Assembly (NCBI GenBank): GCA_014526335.1 | Contig: JACTAT010000041.1 | Location: 929,535 to 993,534, forward strand | DNA length: 64,000 nt | Direction: 5' to 3' | Source: Chrysaora quinquecirrha | Taxonomy: Eukaryota > Cnidaria > Scyphozoa > Semaeostomeae > Pelagiidae | Shown here: piece after piece, positions 12,901 to 22,512 of the stretch | Numbering within the stretch: the stretch's first letter is position 1 | Layout: each line of letters begins with the position of its first letter | The notes under the pieces: generated by a model | The model's database searches: none | What the model was told of the DNA's origin: nothing | Seen by the model: only the letters and a program-made list of their open reading frames with translations | Position numbers and translations under genes: made by a program

Positions 12901-15900
12901 AATGAAAAGAAAGAATAAGATACTTTAGATGAAATATAAAGACAATGATAACGTGCAATGGAGTGCTAGAGCAAGAAATTTTAAGTTGATGTTATTTTGA
13001 TTGATCATTCCACGTGCGAGCACCTGGATTCTTCATTGAAAACTCGTCCCAGGTTCTACTAAATTTCCATATTTTAACCCGTTTTTTTGTCTAGCTTCAT
13101 ATCAATGTTGTTCTCAATGCTTTGCAGTACAGTTTTTGAACAAACTTCATTGCAGGCATAGTGTGCTTTTTGCCTTTTGCTATTTCGGTAGTCAAAGAGA
13201 GATTCTAAGATATCGGCCTGGTTTTGTGAATGGTGTCCACTTTTTGTACAAGGAAATAAGAAACTATATTCAAAATATTACTTTAACGATTTTAGGGTTG
13301 TCAATCTTGGAGACTTTTAAACCGTGCTTCTACTCCTTTTTTCAACCATATAGATTGTTTCAAAAAAGCAGTGGTTCGAAATGTCAGTGTTTTGTTATAG
13401 ATCTTTTTCATAAGTATCTTTCAATTTGAATTCAACCATATAATCGATATTATTTTTCAGCCATTGAAAATGTACGTGACATAATTTACTCTGTTGCTGA
13501 GAAAATGACTGTGACAGGAAAGCCTCATGGGCCAAAGATCATGGGAGAAATGGTTCCTTCAAGCTACCTGTCCTTGGCTAATGCGATCGAGAGACACCGT
13601 GTAGAATCGCAAGAGAATAATGAGATTCCAATATTGCAAAAATATGAATTTGAAGAGATCGTTCGACAGAATGCTCAAAGTACTATCAAGAGATATATTC
13701 GATCCTGACGATGTCGACATTGCTTCCAGATTTCTTAATGATATTGGTAAGAATCGTTCTTGTTCTATTTTCGTATTCCTTACTGTTACTCTAAATTCAT
13801 CCCTTATTCCTTCTATGTAATGTGATATTCTATACAGGTAGCGGATTGGATGATACATGATTATGGGGTCAGCATTTGTGTGTGAAAATTTTGGGAATGT
13901 ATTCCTCAAACCTGATGCAAGTAACTTGCCTTGCTAATCACCCAAAGGCAAATGCATGTTTTTTTCTTAATAATTTTCTAACGCAAAACAAGTCTCCTTT
14001 TCTCTTTCTGCGAATACGATTTCGAATTAAACTTGCTGCGGCATCGTGGCAAAATCCAGATGGCTCGTGGTCTCACAAGCCCAGCAATGTCAAAGTTTGA
14101 GCCCAAGCCACAGTAGCGTGACGGTCAAGTTCGAGGTGTCGATTAGTTAACCTCCTACTAAGATCCCAGCGACTGGCACTAAGTATACCATGTCACCTTC
14201 ACCACTTCTCCTGCTTAGCGTGTTATGTGATCGAAGTTCTTTAGTATTATCATTAAGTGCCGAAAATTTTAGCCAGAAAATTTGAAGATGCAGAAACGTA
14301 AAGTCACTGAACTAGAAGGAATAAGGTTGTGGCGTCTTAATTCGCACGTTAGGCATGGATCTAAATAGAAGCTTAATTGTTTTCCCAGGTATCATTATTC
14401 ATTACGATGATCCGAACCAACACCTGAACGATCTTTATTTCATTGATCCACCGTGGTTGTGTGATCTAATGGCCAAAATAGTCACTGTCAAAGAGGCGCA
14501 AAGTTTTGTTAAAGATGGTGTTCTTTATATAAAGGACATCGAGTTTATAATTGGAAAAGATGACACAAGGTTTCCAAAAGAGCTTTATCCTCAATACATG
14601 AGGCTACTCTTTCGATTTCGAATTGGTTGGCGTATTGATGAAAGCAGGATTCTTATCCCGTCACAGTTACCAACAGATTTTCCATCTGAAGAAATCAAGT
14701 CTTTGGAGCCTCCGCAGGTGCTGCATAGACTGCATTCATTTATGCGCATTCCCCGTGGTTTTTGGAGTCGATTTATTGGCAGATTCGTACTTTTTCTGAA
14801 AGATGTATTGACTATTAATGTTGATCTAAATGCAAATGATGGTGAAGATTTGGATTCGTCGTCTTCAAATGAAAAAATCGAGGAATTCAATGAGCCAACT
14901 GATGTTGCGTATTTATTTCGCAACGAATACCTAAGATGCTGGAGAAGAGGCATTGTATTTTCTCATCCGAAGTTATTCTTATCGGTTCAACCAATCTCAT
15001 TTGAAGGCAGTGAATTCGTCATTGAAACAAGAGTGTCAAAGAATCTATTTGGCTACCGTGCATTGTGTTATATTGTTGACCATATTCGTACCTTGGTTAA
15101 TGAATGGTACCCTGGTCTCAACGGTGATGATGGAACAGATCCATATATTCTTCAGCTTGTCTGCTGTCCTATTTGCATTGATAAAGGATTTCAGAAGCCA
15201 TTTACGTTTGACGTCCGTGAGTGTTTGCGACTTTCTGTTACACAAGAGTCTATGACCTGCTCTGAACAGCATATTCCGGATGTTGTAAGTCTCAAACAAT
15301 TGTGCCCTGATGTGATGTTTATGGACTTGCCATCGCAGCTACGCTTAAATCCCCTGAAACTAAGCCTGAAAGCGGATGAATGCCTTGGAAAGGGCCAGTA
15401 TGGAGAAGTTTACAAAGGAACGTATGAAGGAAAATCAGCTGCTATTAAATTAAGTAATGCAATTGAAGGCAATCAAAGTGGTTTGACTGATATCATTGAC
15501 AATTTCTATAACATGCGCCAAGAAGTTATCATACTCAGCAAAGTATTCCATCCAAATATAATAAAATTCCTTGGTGTTGCTGTACGCCCGAAACTTTGTT
15601 CGGTGATTGAACTTGCGGAACGTGGGAGTTTGAGACAGTTGATAAAAGGAGAAATGGATCCAGTAGAGCGTATTTTGATATATCGAATCGCCCAGCAAAT
15701 TGCGAACGCCTTGTCATATTTACATCAAGTTGATATTGTCCATCGTGATCTGAAACCTGACAACATTTTGATCTTTTCAACCAATCGTGATGCTGATCTA
15801 AATGTTAAAGTAACTGATTTTGGAACAGCTAATTTTATGTCATGTACTGGCTTGAAATCTGTAGTTGGTTCCCCTGGCTTTGAAGCACCTGAGCTTTTGA

Positions 15901-17339
15901 TGTGCTTGGATGAATACACTGCTAAAGTTGATGTTTATTCATTCGCCATTGTGTTATATGAAATGATAACACGACGCCGTCCTTTTCACTGGATAACTGA
16001 AGATGTTCGTCAAAATATCAACCGCCTGGTTCAGCAAAAACGACGTCCTCGCTTTGGTGACGTAGAATGTACAAAATTTGGTTTCCTTTCTTTGAGTGAT
16101 CTCATGTTAACCTGCTGGCAGCAAGAGGCATCAAAACGCCCTTCAACACAGAGCATTTTCCAACAGCTGAAGGCGCCATGTTTTTGCCTCCTGTATGGTA
16201 GAATACCTTTGGAACCAATCCAGAATCCTCGACAGCTCTATTTCTTGAAAGAGAAAAAGGAACTTTGGGTTCCCTGTGCTGATTTTTCACGTGCCGCTGT
16301 CGTCGTTGTTGATATGCTTACTTCAAATACGAGAATCACAATAAGACCAACACGAAACCCTGCAAATCATGAATATTCGTATTTCGATGGTATGAAAATG
16401 GTGGATGAAAATGAAGTTGTCATGATGTTGAGAGCTCCTGATAACGACTACGCTGTTTTCTATTCAAAAAACGATGGATCATTTCTGCGATCTTGTGAGT
16501 TGGTATCTAATCACTTGAAGATACTTGCTATTACTGAGAAGTATGCTTTCATCCATTTGAAGACAGGAGATTTTGTTTGGATTTTAAAAAGTGATCTTGT
16601 GAATGGAAACTTAACACAGTTGACTCAAAACATTCTTCTAAGTGATAAACCAGACATTTCTGTAGTGATTACAGAGAGATCCCACATGCTAGTGGGTTGC
16701 GATGATGTTGTCTATAAATTTGATCTGAATTCACAAGAAACTGTTCGGATGGTAATAAATGAAACAACTCAGCTCAACCGCCGTGTATCTAATTTGGTCG
16801 TTTCCTCTGATGCTTTTATGCTATTCATTTCGTTCAAAGAAAGCTCTGAAATCTCGTGCTATTTCATACAGACAATGAGTTTGTTCGGGTCAGTCGACTG
16901 TTTTGACATCATTCAGATGCTGACACCTCAACAGAGTATTTACAGTCGTCGTGTCACCTGCTTATGTCAACATGCAGATACCCTCTGGGTTGGCACTGGA
17001 ACCGGGCATGTCCTAATCTACGAAATATTGCCATCTGAAAGTCCAAAGTTTATCACCTGGTTACAGCCATATAAATCTGAAGTTACCTGCATGACGGTCT
17101 GCAATTCAGTTGGGTCAGAAATGATCAATTTCGTTGTTACTTCAGGTGAAAAGTTGAATCCAAACTGCTTAAGTCATAATTTGGATGGAATCTGCAAGTT
17201 AACTACATCATTTCCAGTTGACGATTCACTCTCATTGGATGAATCCGAAGAATATTTGCCACAAGAAAGTGACAATGTTCTTTTGATATGGGACGCTATT
17301 AGAGCTGCTACACTGAGAAAACTTTGCTCGTTAGACTGA
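581..17339 (+). CDS. LRRK: LRRK-type ROCO kinase gene (ANK-LRR-Roc-COR-kinase-propeller), spliced; one frame break in COR
   Basis: I join seven exons: about 581-955, 3661-4084, 7102-7729, 8738-8930, 11540-11989, 13461-13746 and 14389-17339. All introns are GT-AG and the phases agree (1, 2, 0, 1, 1, 1). The order is ankyrin repeats, LRRs, Roc GTPase, COR, protein kinase and a beta-propeller-like tail, which is the ROCO/LRRK plan; ankyrin repeats before the LRRs favour LRRK1. Known members are cytosolic GTP-regulated Ser/Thr kinases; LRRK1 and LRRK2 phosphorylate Rab GTPases. The length is about 1,760 codons, somewhat short of human LRRK1, and the true N-terminus may lie upstream of the window. 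The first exon's acceptor is uncertain: the best pyrimidine tract ends at 521, but the ankyrin frame has a stop at 562-564, so the acceptor near 580 is my guess. Within exon 6 the frame shifts by +1 before the COR C-terminal half. Otherwise the gene is intact, so it is either live with an assembly indel or unusual decoding, or a very young pseudogene. Confidence 0.8.
956..3660 (+). other. intron 1 of the LRRK-type gene
   Basis: The donor is GTAATT and the acceptor is TTTTGTGCAG. It contains one copy of a dispersed TATA-bearing repeat (about 1489-1775). I see no conserved coding region in the rest. At about 2791-2816 an octamer-like ATTTGCAT and ATGCAAAT lie close together in inverted orientation, of unknown meaning. 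Confidence 0.7.
1489..1775 (+). repeat. dispersed repeat family, copy 1 (CCAAT- and TATA-like)
   Basis: This segment recurs at about 4205-4425 in the same orientation and at about 42955-43240 inverted. Shared landmarks in order are CACATCAAAACCAAAA, a TCTGT..TTTCTCACTTG stretch, CTGATTGGTGTTT (inverted CCAAT box), TGGTGCAT.TC.AGC, TGGGTATAAATTCC (TATA box) and GTGTCAGACA. The CCAAT-then-TATA spacing looks like a Pol II promoter, so this may be a solo LTR or a promoter-carrying element. I cannot see clear ends. Confidence 0.6.
3661..4084 (+). CDS. LRRK-type gene, linker exon with ankyrin-like helices
   Basis: The acceptor is TTTTGTGCAG and the donor GTAATG. The translation is rich in alpha-helical, ankyrin-like text (FDEALKVAVAKDNHKSAGIL, then a second weaker unit). 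It lies between the ankyrin and LRR exons, where LRRK1 proteins have further degenerate ankyrin repeats. It enters in phase 1 and exits in phase 2, matching both neighbours. Confidence 0.7.
4205..4425 (+). repeat. dispersed TATA-bearing repeat, copy 2
   Basis: Partial copy of the family described at 1489-1775. It keeps the CCAC.TCAAAACCAAAA landmark, the TTGG TGCATTTCGA stretch and a degraded TGGTATAAT TC. The middle is rearranged by an AGAACAGAATA short repeat. It lies in intron 2. Confidence 0.5.
5300..6440 (-). pseudogene. LINE (non-LTR retrotransposon) reverse transcriptase relic
   Basis: Read on the minus strand, the block shows in order an AxDxVxHxILxxKLxxYGI segment (about 6210-6290), GVHQGSVLGRLLFL (about 6085-6130), YADDTVMI (about 6020-6052) and a TNKYLGVFVDSQISWKEHI segment (about 5800-5860). 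These are RT motifs of Jockey/CR1/L2-type LINEs. An open piece follows (5415-5819) resembling the C-terminal region after RT. Frameshifts and stops divide the frame, and no endonuclease domain is next to it. It is a dead 5'-truncated copy lying antisense in intron 2 of the LRRK-type gene. Confidence 0.8.
6582..6888. mobile_element. 307-bp hAT-like MITE with 8-9 bp target duplication
   Basis: CCTGCTTGA stands on both sides (6573-6581 and 6889-6897). The element begins GGGGGGTGTAAGG and ends, read inward from the other side, AGGGGAGTGAAAGG, which are imperfect terminal inverted repeats. The interior repeats short AAATACG / AAAATCCG words and codes for nothing. An 8-9 bp duplication fits a hAT-type integrase. 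It lies in intron 2. Confidence 0.7.
7102..7729 (+). CDS. LRRK-type gene, leucine-rich-repeat exon
   Basis: Acceptor CTTAATTTTAG; the two bases carried from the previous exon complete an Arg codon. The first third is helical. From about 7285 there are five to six LRRs of the LxxLxLxxNxLxxLPxxI type, for example LVKLDLSNNSITQIPKEI and LEDLDLSNNNLNEI. LRRs precede Roc in LRRK proteins and help to shield the kinase in the inactive state. Donor GTATAG after ...MDQ, phase 0. Confidence 0.88.
8535..8665. repeat. dispersed G-rich repeat, matching 62650-62790 inverted
   Basis: The segment from AAGTGGCCAAAATAAGAG through a run of G, TTTTCAC, GGAGAGAAGGGCTTAATAGAGC to TTTTACGGTA appears inverted at about 62650-62790. 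It is probably a MITE fragment. It lies in intron 3 of the LRRK-type gene, just ahead of the Roc exon. Confidence 0.65.
8738..8930 (+). CDS. LRRK-type gene, Roc exon 1 (P-loop)
   Basis: Acceptor CTCTTTCCAG. It encodes a helical linker and then the Roc GTP-binding start KLMLVGLANHGKTTL, a GxxxxGKT P-loop that binds the GTP phosphates. It ends in LSTT with donor GTAAGC, phase 1. The next exon completes the Gly of the switch I segment (STTGIDI), matching the TxGI motif of Roc domains. Confidence 0.9.
8931..11539 (+). other. intron 4 of the LRRK-type gene
   Basis: Donor GTAAGC, acceptor CATTTTCAG. It splits the Roc domain between P-loop and switch II. It carries the GC-rich MITE at 10786-11384. 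I see nothing coding in 8960-10780. Confidence 0.7.
10786..11384. mobile_element. 599-bp MITE with GC-rich terminal inverted repeats, TTTAA duplication
   Basis: TTTAA lies on both sides (10781-10785, 11385-11389). The ends GCCTGGTTTCCATATAGCCG and GCCTCGTTTCCATATAGCCG are inverted copies. Beyond them both ends carry alternating GCCGGCGGC / CCTGCGGCAG words that can form strong hairpins, in sharp contrast with the AT-rich middle. It codes for nothing. The 5-bp TTTAA site is reminiscent of the piggyBac TTAA preference, but I do not assign a family. Confidence 0.8.
11540..11989 (+). CDS. LRRK-type gene, Roc exon 2
   Basis: It completes the GTPase: CWDFAGQEDYY (G3, DxxGQ), a hydrophobic core strand SLYVLVWKV and THLD (G4, guanine specificity; THxD is usual in Roc). 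The end leads into the Roc-COR linker. Entry phase 1 restores Gly. The donor GTAAGA lies inside AGAAGTAAGA, exit phase 1. Confidence 0.9.
12482..12836. mobile_element. 355-bp MITE, TA target site
   Basis: TA flanks both ends (12480-12481, 12837-12838). The ends AGGCCATTGCTAAAC and GGCCCTAGCCAAAC are inverted copies, and similarity continues inward with gaps through an ATTTGAAATTTGCTT-like stretch. It codes for nothing. TA duplication suggests a Tc1/mariner-type mobiliser. It lies in intron 5. Confidence 0.65.
13461..13746 (+). CDS. LRRK-type gene, COR N-terminal exon, with frame break
   Basis: Acceptor TATTTTTCAG, donor GTAAGA. Frame A (from 13462) reads VPSSYLSLANAIERHR ... EFEEIVRQNA, matching the COR start. 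Frame A stops at TGA 13706-13708. The COR text then continues in frame B as DPDDVDIASRFLNDIG, spliced in phase to GIIIHYDD of the next exon. The change is +1 and must lie between about 13660 and 13706. By comparison with the LRRK2 COR pattern (VRENQ.....FLNESG) both halves are genuine. The cause could be an assembly indel, a pseudogene lesion or +1 ribosomal frameshifting at TCC TGA. Confidence 0.8.
14389..17339 (+). CDS. LRRK-type gene, last exon: COR C-half, kinase, propeller
   Basis: Acceptor TTGTTTTCCCAG; stop TGA at 17337-17339. The ATG at 14355 lies in the intron and is not the start. COR-C spans about 14389-15350 (HYDDP, LYFIDPPWLCDLMA). The kinase has the glycine loop GKGQYGEV (about 15386-15410), Lys in AAIKL (about 15440), HRDLKPDN (about 15740), DFGTAN (about 15817) and APE (about 15885), so all catalytic residues are present. 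From about 16200 the sequence turns to beta-propeller-like strands (ELWVPCADFS, LWVGTGTGHVLIYEI, VLLIWDA) as in the LRRK C-terminus. Nearly 3 kb in one exon is unusually large beside the other exons. Confidence 0.93.
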
Positions 17340-17414
17340 AACAATCATTAATAGAATTATCAACAAGAATCGATGCTTTGTCTAGACTGTCGAGAAAGAA
17401 GAAGTTGAATACAG

Positions 17415-17420
17415 AATAAA
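17415..17420 (+). promoter_or_regulatory. polyadenylation signal AATAAA
   Basis: AATAAA lies about 75 bases after the stop codon of the LRRK-type gene, a normal distance for a short 3' UTR. Confidence 0.6.
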
Positions 17421-17623
17421 ATGATGTGTATTTTGCATGTTGCTGTTTGAAGAATATAAAAACTTTTTAAACAATTTTTTATCAGAACATTGAAGCCCAT
17501 TACAAGAGATTATTCAATATGTCTCACGATTTTGTATTTTTTTATTTTTCTTACCTTTCCTGTTTTATTGTCAAAATTAATGCTCACCAGGATCGACCTC
17601 AGGAAGTGGGCGTTTAGTGCATA

Positions 17624-18348
17624 AGGGCCTTTGCACACTAGAGTACTTTTCCAAATTTTAGTAAGGATTAACAAATTAACACCTTTTTTCCTAGTGTGCA
17701 AGTACTTTTTTGCATTTTCTACTATTCATAAATTCTAGTAAGGATGAAACAGGCCGACTAATTAAATATGGGCAGCTCCCGAGCTGCCCTTATTTCTGCC
17801 AAATGTCATCACGGATTAATTTCTTGACCTGAAGCGACATTTTCTTGCTTTTTCACTCGTTCTCGAAACAAGATGTCGGATGAAGAGTTTTTCATGCTTT
17901 TTTATGATCGATTTCTATTTGCTGGAGCAAAGCGGCCAGGGCAGAATGCAAAGAATGATCTTGGTATTATCTGCATTTGTTAGAACTTTTACACTTTTAC
18001 AAATGCAACAAGCGGCATTAAGGTTCTTTATTCAACAATATTCTGAAGAGCTAAAGTCGGAGAACTCAGATTCTGAAATTTAATTCATGTCATTCACTAA
18101 ATATCGAAAATAGGCCATTTCAAAATAAATATAATTCAAGTTGATGGTGCATTGAGGGTGAAAGAAAGAAAGAATTCTTCTCAGACGTTACGGTGAACCC
18201 TATCAAATCTTTCATCAGAAGTCGAAATGATTGATAGAGACTATTTCAGGGCATCATGAATTTATGGTCGGAACTGAATAATTAGCAAATGCGCCCCACT
18301 GTTTGGTAGAATTTTGGCAGAATTTTAGGTCTAGTGTGCAAAGAGCCT
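17624..18348. mobile_element. 725-bp MITE, TA target site
   Basis: The ends AGGGCCTTTGCACACTAG and AGGCTCTTTGCACACTAG are inverted copies with TA outside both (17622-17623, 18349-18350). Another CTAGTGTGCA lies inside at about 17692, and the internal stretch includes short ORFs without recognisable domains. Non-autonomous, Tc1/mariner-like by target site. It lies just downstream of the LRRK-type gene. Confidence 0.75.
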
Positions 18349-18974
18349 TAGCCCTTGAACTGCCTGAATTAAAACCACACCTTAGAGATCGGTGATTGAA
18401 ATGGGAAAACGCAGTTTCCAGCCAATGCACCTGTCATCGCGAAGAAAGAACCGCGGGAAAGGGAAGAAAAGAAGCAGAGAGCAGTAGGGCAGGAAGCAAA
18501 AAAACGAGCAGTATATGCAAATAGGCTTAAAGGCCCGAATTCAAATGCTAAATTAAAGAGAGGGCAGGGAGGGGAAAAAGTCATGACGGCGAGAGGGCAT
18601 CTTGCTTGGAGCCGTCAAATTCAGATAATGCACATCATTGTGGCATCCAAGGTTCTACTGATGAAGCGGAAGACTCTTTCGAAGAATCAATGCCCATTGA
18701 AAAACTTATAGAAACGGCAAAACAATTATACAATAAATTCATCTTCCGTGAAATCATGCTAGAGTGAATTGGGAAATAACAAAGCTAGACACCAGATTCC
18801 ATGGGAAAACTCAAACCAGACACTGGATCCGATTCATGATGTAAGCAATGAGATAATAAAATGATACAATAACTAATACAATGAATCAATCTCCTGGTGC
18901 CATTAACTCCTGTTAAATGTGTGCTCTAACCGGTATTCAAAATTTCATCAGCTGCCTTTGTTTAAAATGCCGGA

Positions 18975-19065
18975 CTCATTTTTTCATGAGTGACATGATT
19001 GAAAATCGAACCGGGGTCTCACACAAGTACCGGAGCTAAACCTGACTGATGAGCCACTGCATAAG
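18975..19065 (-). repeat. possible tRNA-derived SINE relic
   Basis: On the minus strand a TGGCTCATCAGTCAGG stretch (A-box-like) is followed about 30 bases later by CCCCGGTTCGATTTT (B-box-like), in tRNA order and spacing. No intact cloverleaf and no clear tail were found. Confidence 0.4.
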
Positions 19066-21730
19066 CTTTAGACTTGTATCACACGAGAACTTGACTGTTG
19101 CATGTAACAAAGAAAGGTCGGTAGCTGGCCAAAGGTACTGAAACACATGTAGTTAGGATAATATAGTTTATTATTATTTTTCAGCCGAATTGCATGCGTT
19201 TCGGTATAGTTAAGCAACTAATCATACACAATGACAGTCGAAATTTTAGTTAAGCTGCAGTACCTGTCCGGGAAACTGACCTTAGGTTTCTAAAGAAGTT
19301 GATTTCCTGAGATTTTTGTTTCTTTCACTCTAACGAAATAAATAAATTGCAATGAAAGTATATGCAAAAGACCTGTCCGGAAATCGAATCCGGTGTAATA
19401 TGCGTTTGGGTACTCTTATGCAAAAGTATCCTGGTATGCAAACTAATAGCAAATTTCGACTATGCAAAAGTGTCCCCCTGTTGTTTTATTATATTATGAT
19501 GATAGATAAGACAATTTCGAATGCATTTGTTACTCAAAATTAATTTCTAAATAATCTAATCTGTTTTTATACTGTACTAAGGCCTACTATGTACTGAGCA
19601 TATAAGATCAGCCGAAAGGCCTAGAATGACCTATTAACAGAGCAACTTCTTAAACCCTCCAGTTATTAGTGGCATTTCGAAAATCTGTAGACTCAGACTG
19701 TGTCTGTTTATTCGGCAGACTAAACCCAGTCGATTCTGGTTTTTTAATTAACTATTTCGATGATCAGATGATGTTTATAGTCACAGCTTCGGAGAAGTCG
19801 TTCCGCCATTACGATTTTTGCAATAGTGTCACTGAAAGTTACATGCGCTTCAGTGACAAAAGGCTGCACGCCGGCGACTGAAACGCATTGTGTTTCGAAG
19901 GGGCTCTTTTGCATAGGGTACAGAAACGCATATTGCACCGGCATCTCTACAACCGAAACTAGAATCGAGGTACGATTCCAGTCCTTGAAAATCTCGTACA
20001 TCCTAGCTATAAATTTCCTTCTTGGGTAAACCAAAACCCTTTAATACAAATTACCACATCTCCTATGGCTTGGAAAACCATTTGCTCCCTCCAATAAAGA
20101 CCAATTTCTAATACACTCTTTTGTTATATAAGAACAATTTTGTAAGAACACGAGCCTGGATTTTGCTCAGATTTTAAGAGCAAAGTACGAACAAGCCGAG
20201 GCTGGCCTTTTCAAAAGCCGTAAGAATATCAGCCAAATATGTAAGTAAGACAGTCAGACTGAATGTAAAAAGCAAGCGAAACAAAGAAATAGACAAGCAT
20301 ACTGCATTTTTACACAAACCTAGTACCATTCCAGACATGCACTGAAAAATATTACAGCCCAAGTAACCAAGGAATTAAGAAAAGATTAAGAACATTTCAG
20401 GCTCAAAAAAGGCAAAAACTTAAGAACAGCCAGCCTCGATCGAAATTTCCTGGTTCTTATAAAAAAAGTGTACTGCCTCATTAGATTTACAATATGGTTG
20501 TGTTCTCTCATCATAGGAAGCTTTGTCGGGCTGTCAGTGCATCAGCCTTAAACCAAAGCCCCCTATTTAAACAACTGGAAGGGAATGGACCCGAAACAGA
20601 TCATTTTTCTCGCCCCAGCACTGATGAACTGGTCACACCCACCACAGGCAACAGAATCTTATAAGTGGCGGTGGAAAGTGGCATGAATTCTTTCAAACCG
20701 CACCACTATCACTGCAACCCCAACCAAAGGGAGGGATGATGAGAAAGACTTTAACTTATTAAACTTTTTTCAAAGTGGAAAATTTGAAGTAGGACGAATC
20801 ACATTACTTCGCTTTAAATACTTATTGGACATGACCTGCTTAGAGGTGCATGAAAGAATCCCTATATTTCAAAACGTAGATCTCGTAGAAGACCCATCCC
20901 ATGTGGGTGGGGCACGAAAGAACAAGCTATACATCAAGGAAATATTATGTGGGAAGACTCACCCATTGTTGGTATACTACAGAATTCTTTATTCACTGGG
21001 CATGAATCTACAATTCAAACTAGAAGTAACGTAGCGTTAGAAAGTGCGCAAAACTTTGTTATCTGACTTAAAACCACAGTATCATGCAATGTCTGTCGAC
21101 CGTAGCTACTCACAACTTCAACATATTATACAGTTTACAGTACAAACTCTCAATACGGTAAATGTGAGAGAAAAATTAAGTTATATTTTCATGCAAGTGC
21201 AACAGATGAAAGGTGACAAATAAAATCAATACATGTACTTTCTCCAAGAAGCAATTGTATCTACGCTCTAATTAGATAAAATGTCACAAAGCGTCCTTTT
21301 CTATGATCAAGAGACAGGCAACCGATGCAATTCATTCGATTCAACCCCACCATGAGGTCGAGAATGCACTCCTCTTACAGTGGGTGCGCACTTTGTCGAG
21401 TCTGGGGACAGTGGAAGCTCATTCCTTTTTGGAATTGGACATTCCAAATATCCCACTTTGTCAAAGAGGAAGCAAATATTCAAATAGCAATACATACGGG
21501 ATTTTTACATTTTCTCGATTCAGTGTCTAATAATATTAAAACCAAGCATATATATGTATACCTATATATATATATGAATACAAAGAGAATTTGTCTTTTG
21601 CTCTCATTTAATCTATAGAAACATATAAGAAGTTACGTTTCTCATTAAAAGATGGCCGCTGCATCACATTTTTGACATTTTGAGTCTGTTCTATTCCCTT
21701 TACAAACATTTTATCTTACTCTTTTGAACC
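19066..21730. other. gene-free stretch, nothing recognised
   Basis: The ORFs here are short, without splice-linked neighbours or known motifs. A fragment CCTGTCCGGAAATCGAATCCGG near 19370 resembles the 3' part of a minus-strand tRNA and may be a scrap of the tRNA-Pro repeat further right. Confidence 0.5.
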
Positions 21731-21788
21731 GTCGAACCCGGCACCTCTCCTACCCGAAACGAGAATCATACCACTAGACCCACAGGCC
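21731..21788 (-). pseudogene. truncated tRNA-Pro in tandem array, unit 1
   Basis: It matches the tRNA-Pro units to the right from the 5' end through the anticodon arm and part of the T arm. The 3' acceptor half is replaced by unrelated sequence. The anticodon stem has a mismatch. It is the left edge of the 159-bp array. Confidence 0.7.
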
Positions 21789-21875
21789 TCTGATTTCTAA
21801 AGCTGTAGTCATTTCACTTGATGTGTTGTTTATTTTGCTTTAGCAACGGAATTGTTGCAAACAAATAGTCCCTCA

Positions 21876-21947
21876 GGGCCTGTCCGGGAGTCGAACCCGG
21901 CACCTCTCGTACCCGAAACGAGAATCATACCATTAGACCAACAGGCC
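21876..21947 (-). tRNA. tRNA-Pro (anticodon CGG), array unit 2
   Basis: A full 72-nt cloverleaf including discriminator C: acceptor GGCCTGT/ACAGGCC, anticodon stem CTCGT/ACGAG with loop TTCGGGT (CGG reads CCG, proline), T arm CCGGG-TTCGACT-CCCGG. A and B boxes are intact and there is no intron. The 3' flank has only TTTGTTT-like T runs, not a clean TTTT terminator. Confidence 0.9.
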
Positions 21948-22034
21948 TCTTATTTCTAAAGCTGTAGTCATTTCATTTGATTACTTGTTCATTTTGCTGT
22001 AGCAACGGAATTTTTGCAAACAAATAGTCCCTCA

Positions 22035-22106
22035 GGGCCTGTCCGGGAGTCGAACCCGGCACCTCTCGTACCCGAAACGAGAATCATACTACTAGACCAA
22101 CAGGCC
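22035..22106 (-). tRNA. tRNA-Pro (anticodon CGG), array unit 3
   Basis: Same cloverleaf as unit 2, with one D-loop substitution. It lies exactly 159 bp from it, with similar flanks (ACAAATAGTCCCTCAG and a TCTAAAGCTGTAG stretch). All stems pair. Confidence 0.88.
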
Positions 22107-22193
22107 TCTGATCTCTAAAGCTGTAGGCGTTTGATTTGATTTCTTGTTTATTTCGCTGTAGCAATGGAATTGTTACAAACAAATAGTCCCTCA

Positions 22194-22265
22194 GGGCCTG
22201 TCCGGGAATCGAACCCGGCACCTCTCGTACCCGAAACGAGAATCATACCACTAGACCAACAGGCC
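22194..22265 (-). tRNA. tRNA-Pro (anticodon CGG), array unit 4
   Basis: An intact cloverleaf with T loop TTCGATT, 159 bp from unit 3. This unit is the closest to the usual animal tRNA-Pro sequence that I know. Confidence 0.9.
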
Positions 22266-22352
22266 TCTGATTTCTAAAGATGTAGTCATTTCATTTGATT
22301 TCTTGTTTATTTCGCTGTAGCAATGGAATTGTATCAAACAAATAGTTCCTTA

Positions 22353-22423
22353 GGGCCTGTCCGGGAATCTAACCCGGCACCTCTCGTACCGGAACGAGAA
22401 TCATAACACTAGACCAATAGGCT
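22353..22423 (-). pseudogene. degenerate tRNA-Pro, array unit 5
   Basis: In register (159 bp from unit 4), but one base is lost in the anticodon loop, a T-loop base has changed and the acceptor stem has mismatches. Unlikely to be functional. Confidence 0.75.
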
Positions 22424-22512
22424 TCTGATTTCTATAGGCGTACACATTTTCTATATTTGTTGTAAATTTAAATCTAATTTAAACGGAATTGTAACCCAAA
22501 AAGTGGATCTCA

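Noticed and set aside
13660..13730. A tiny intron to explain the COR frame change
   Set aside because: The only GT...AG pair available (about 13680 to 13729) gives a 50-base intron in the wrong phase and would remove clear COR text.
14355..14388. ATG at 14355 as the start of a 994-residue protein
   Set aside because: These bases include the pyrimidine tract and AG acceptor of the last exon; COR text begins exactly at the acceptor and joins in phase to the preceding exon.
20825..21034. ORF with some ordinary amino-acid composition
   Set aside because: Short, no motif, no good splice sites around it and no homologous neighbour; cannot be supported as a gene.
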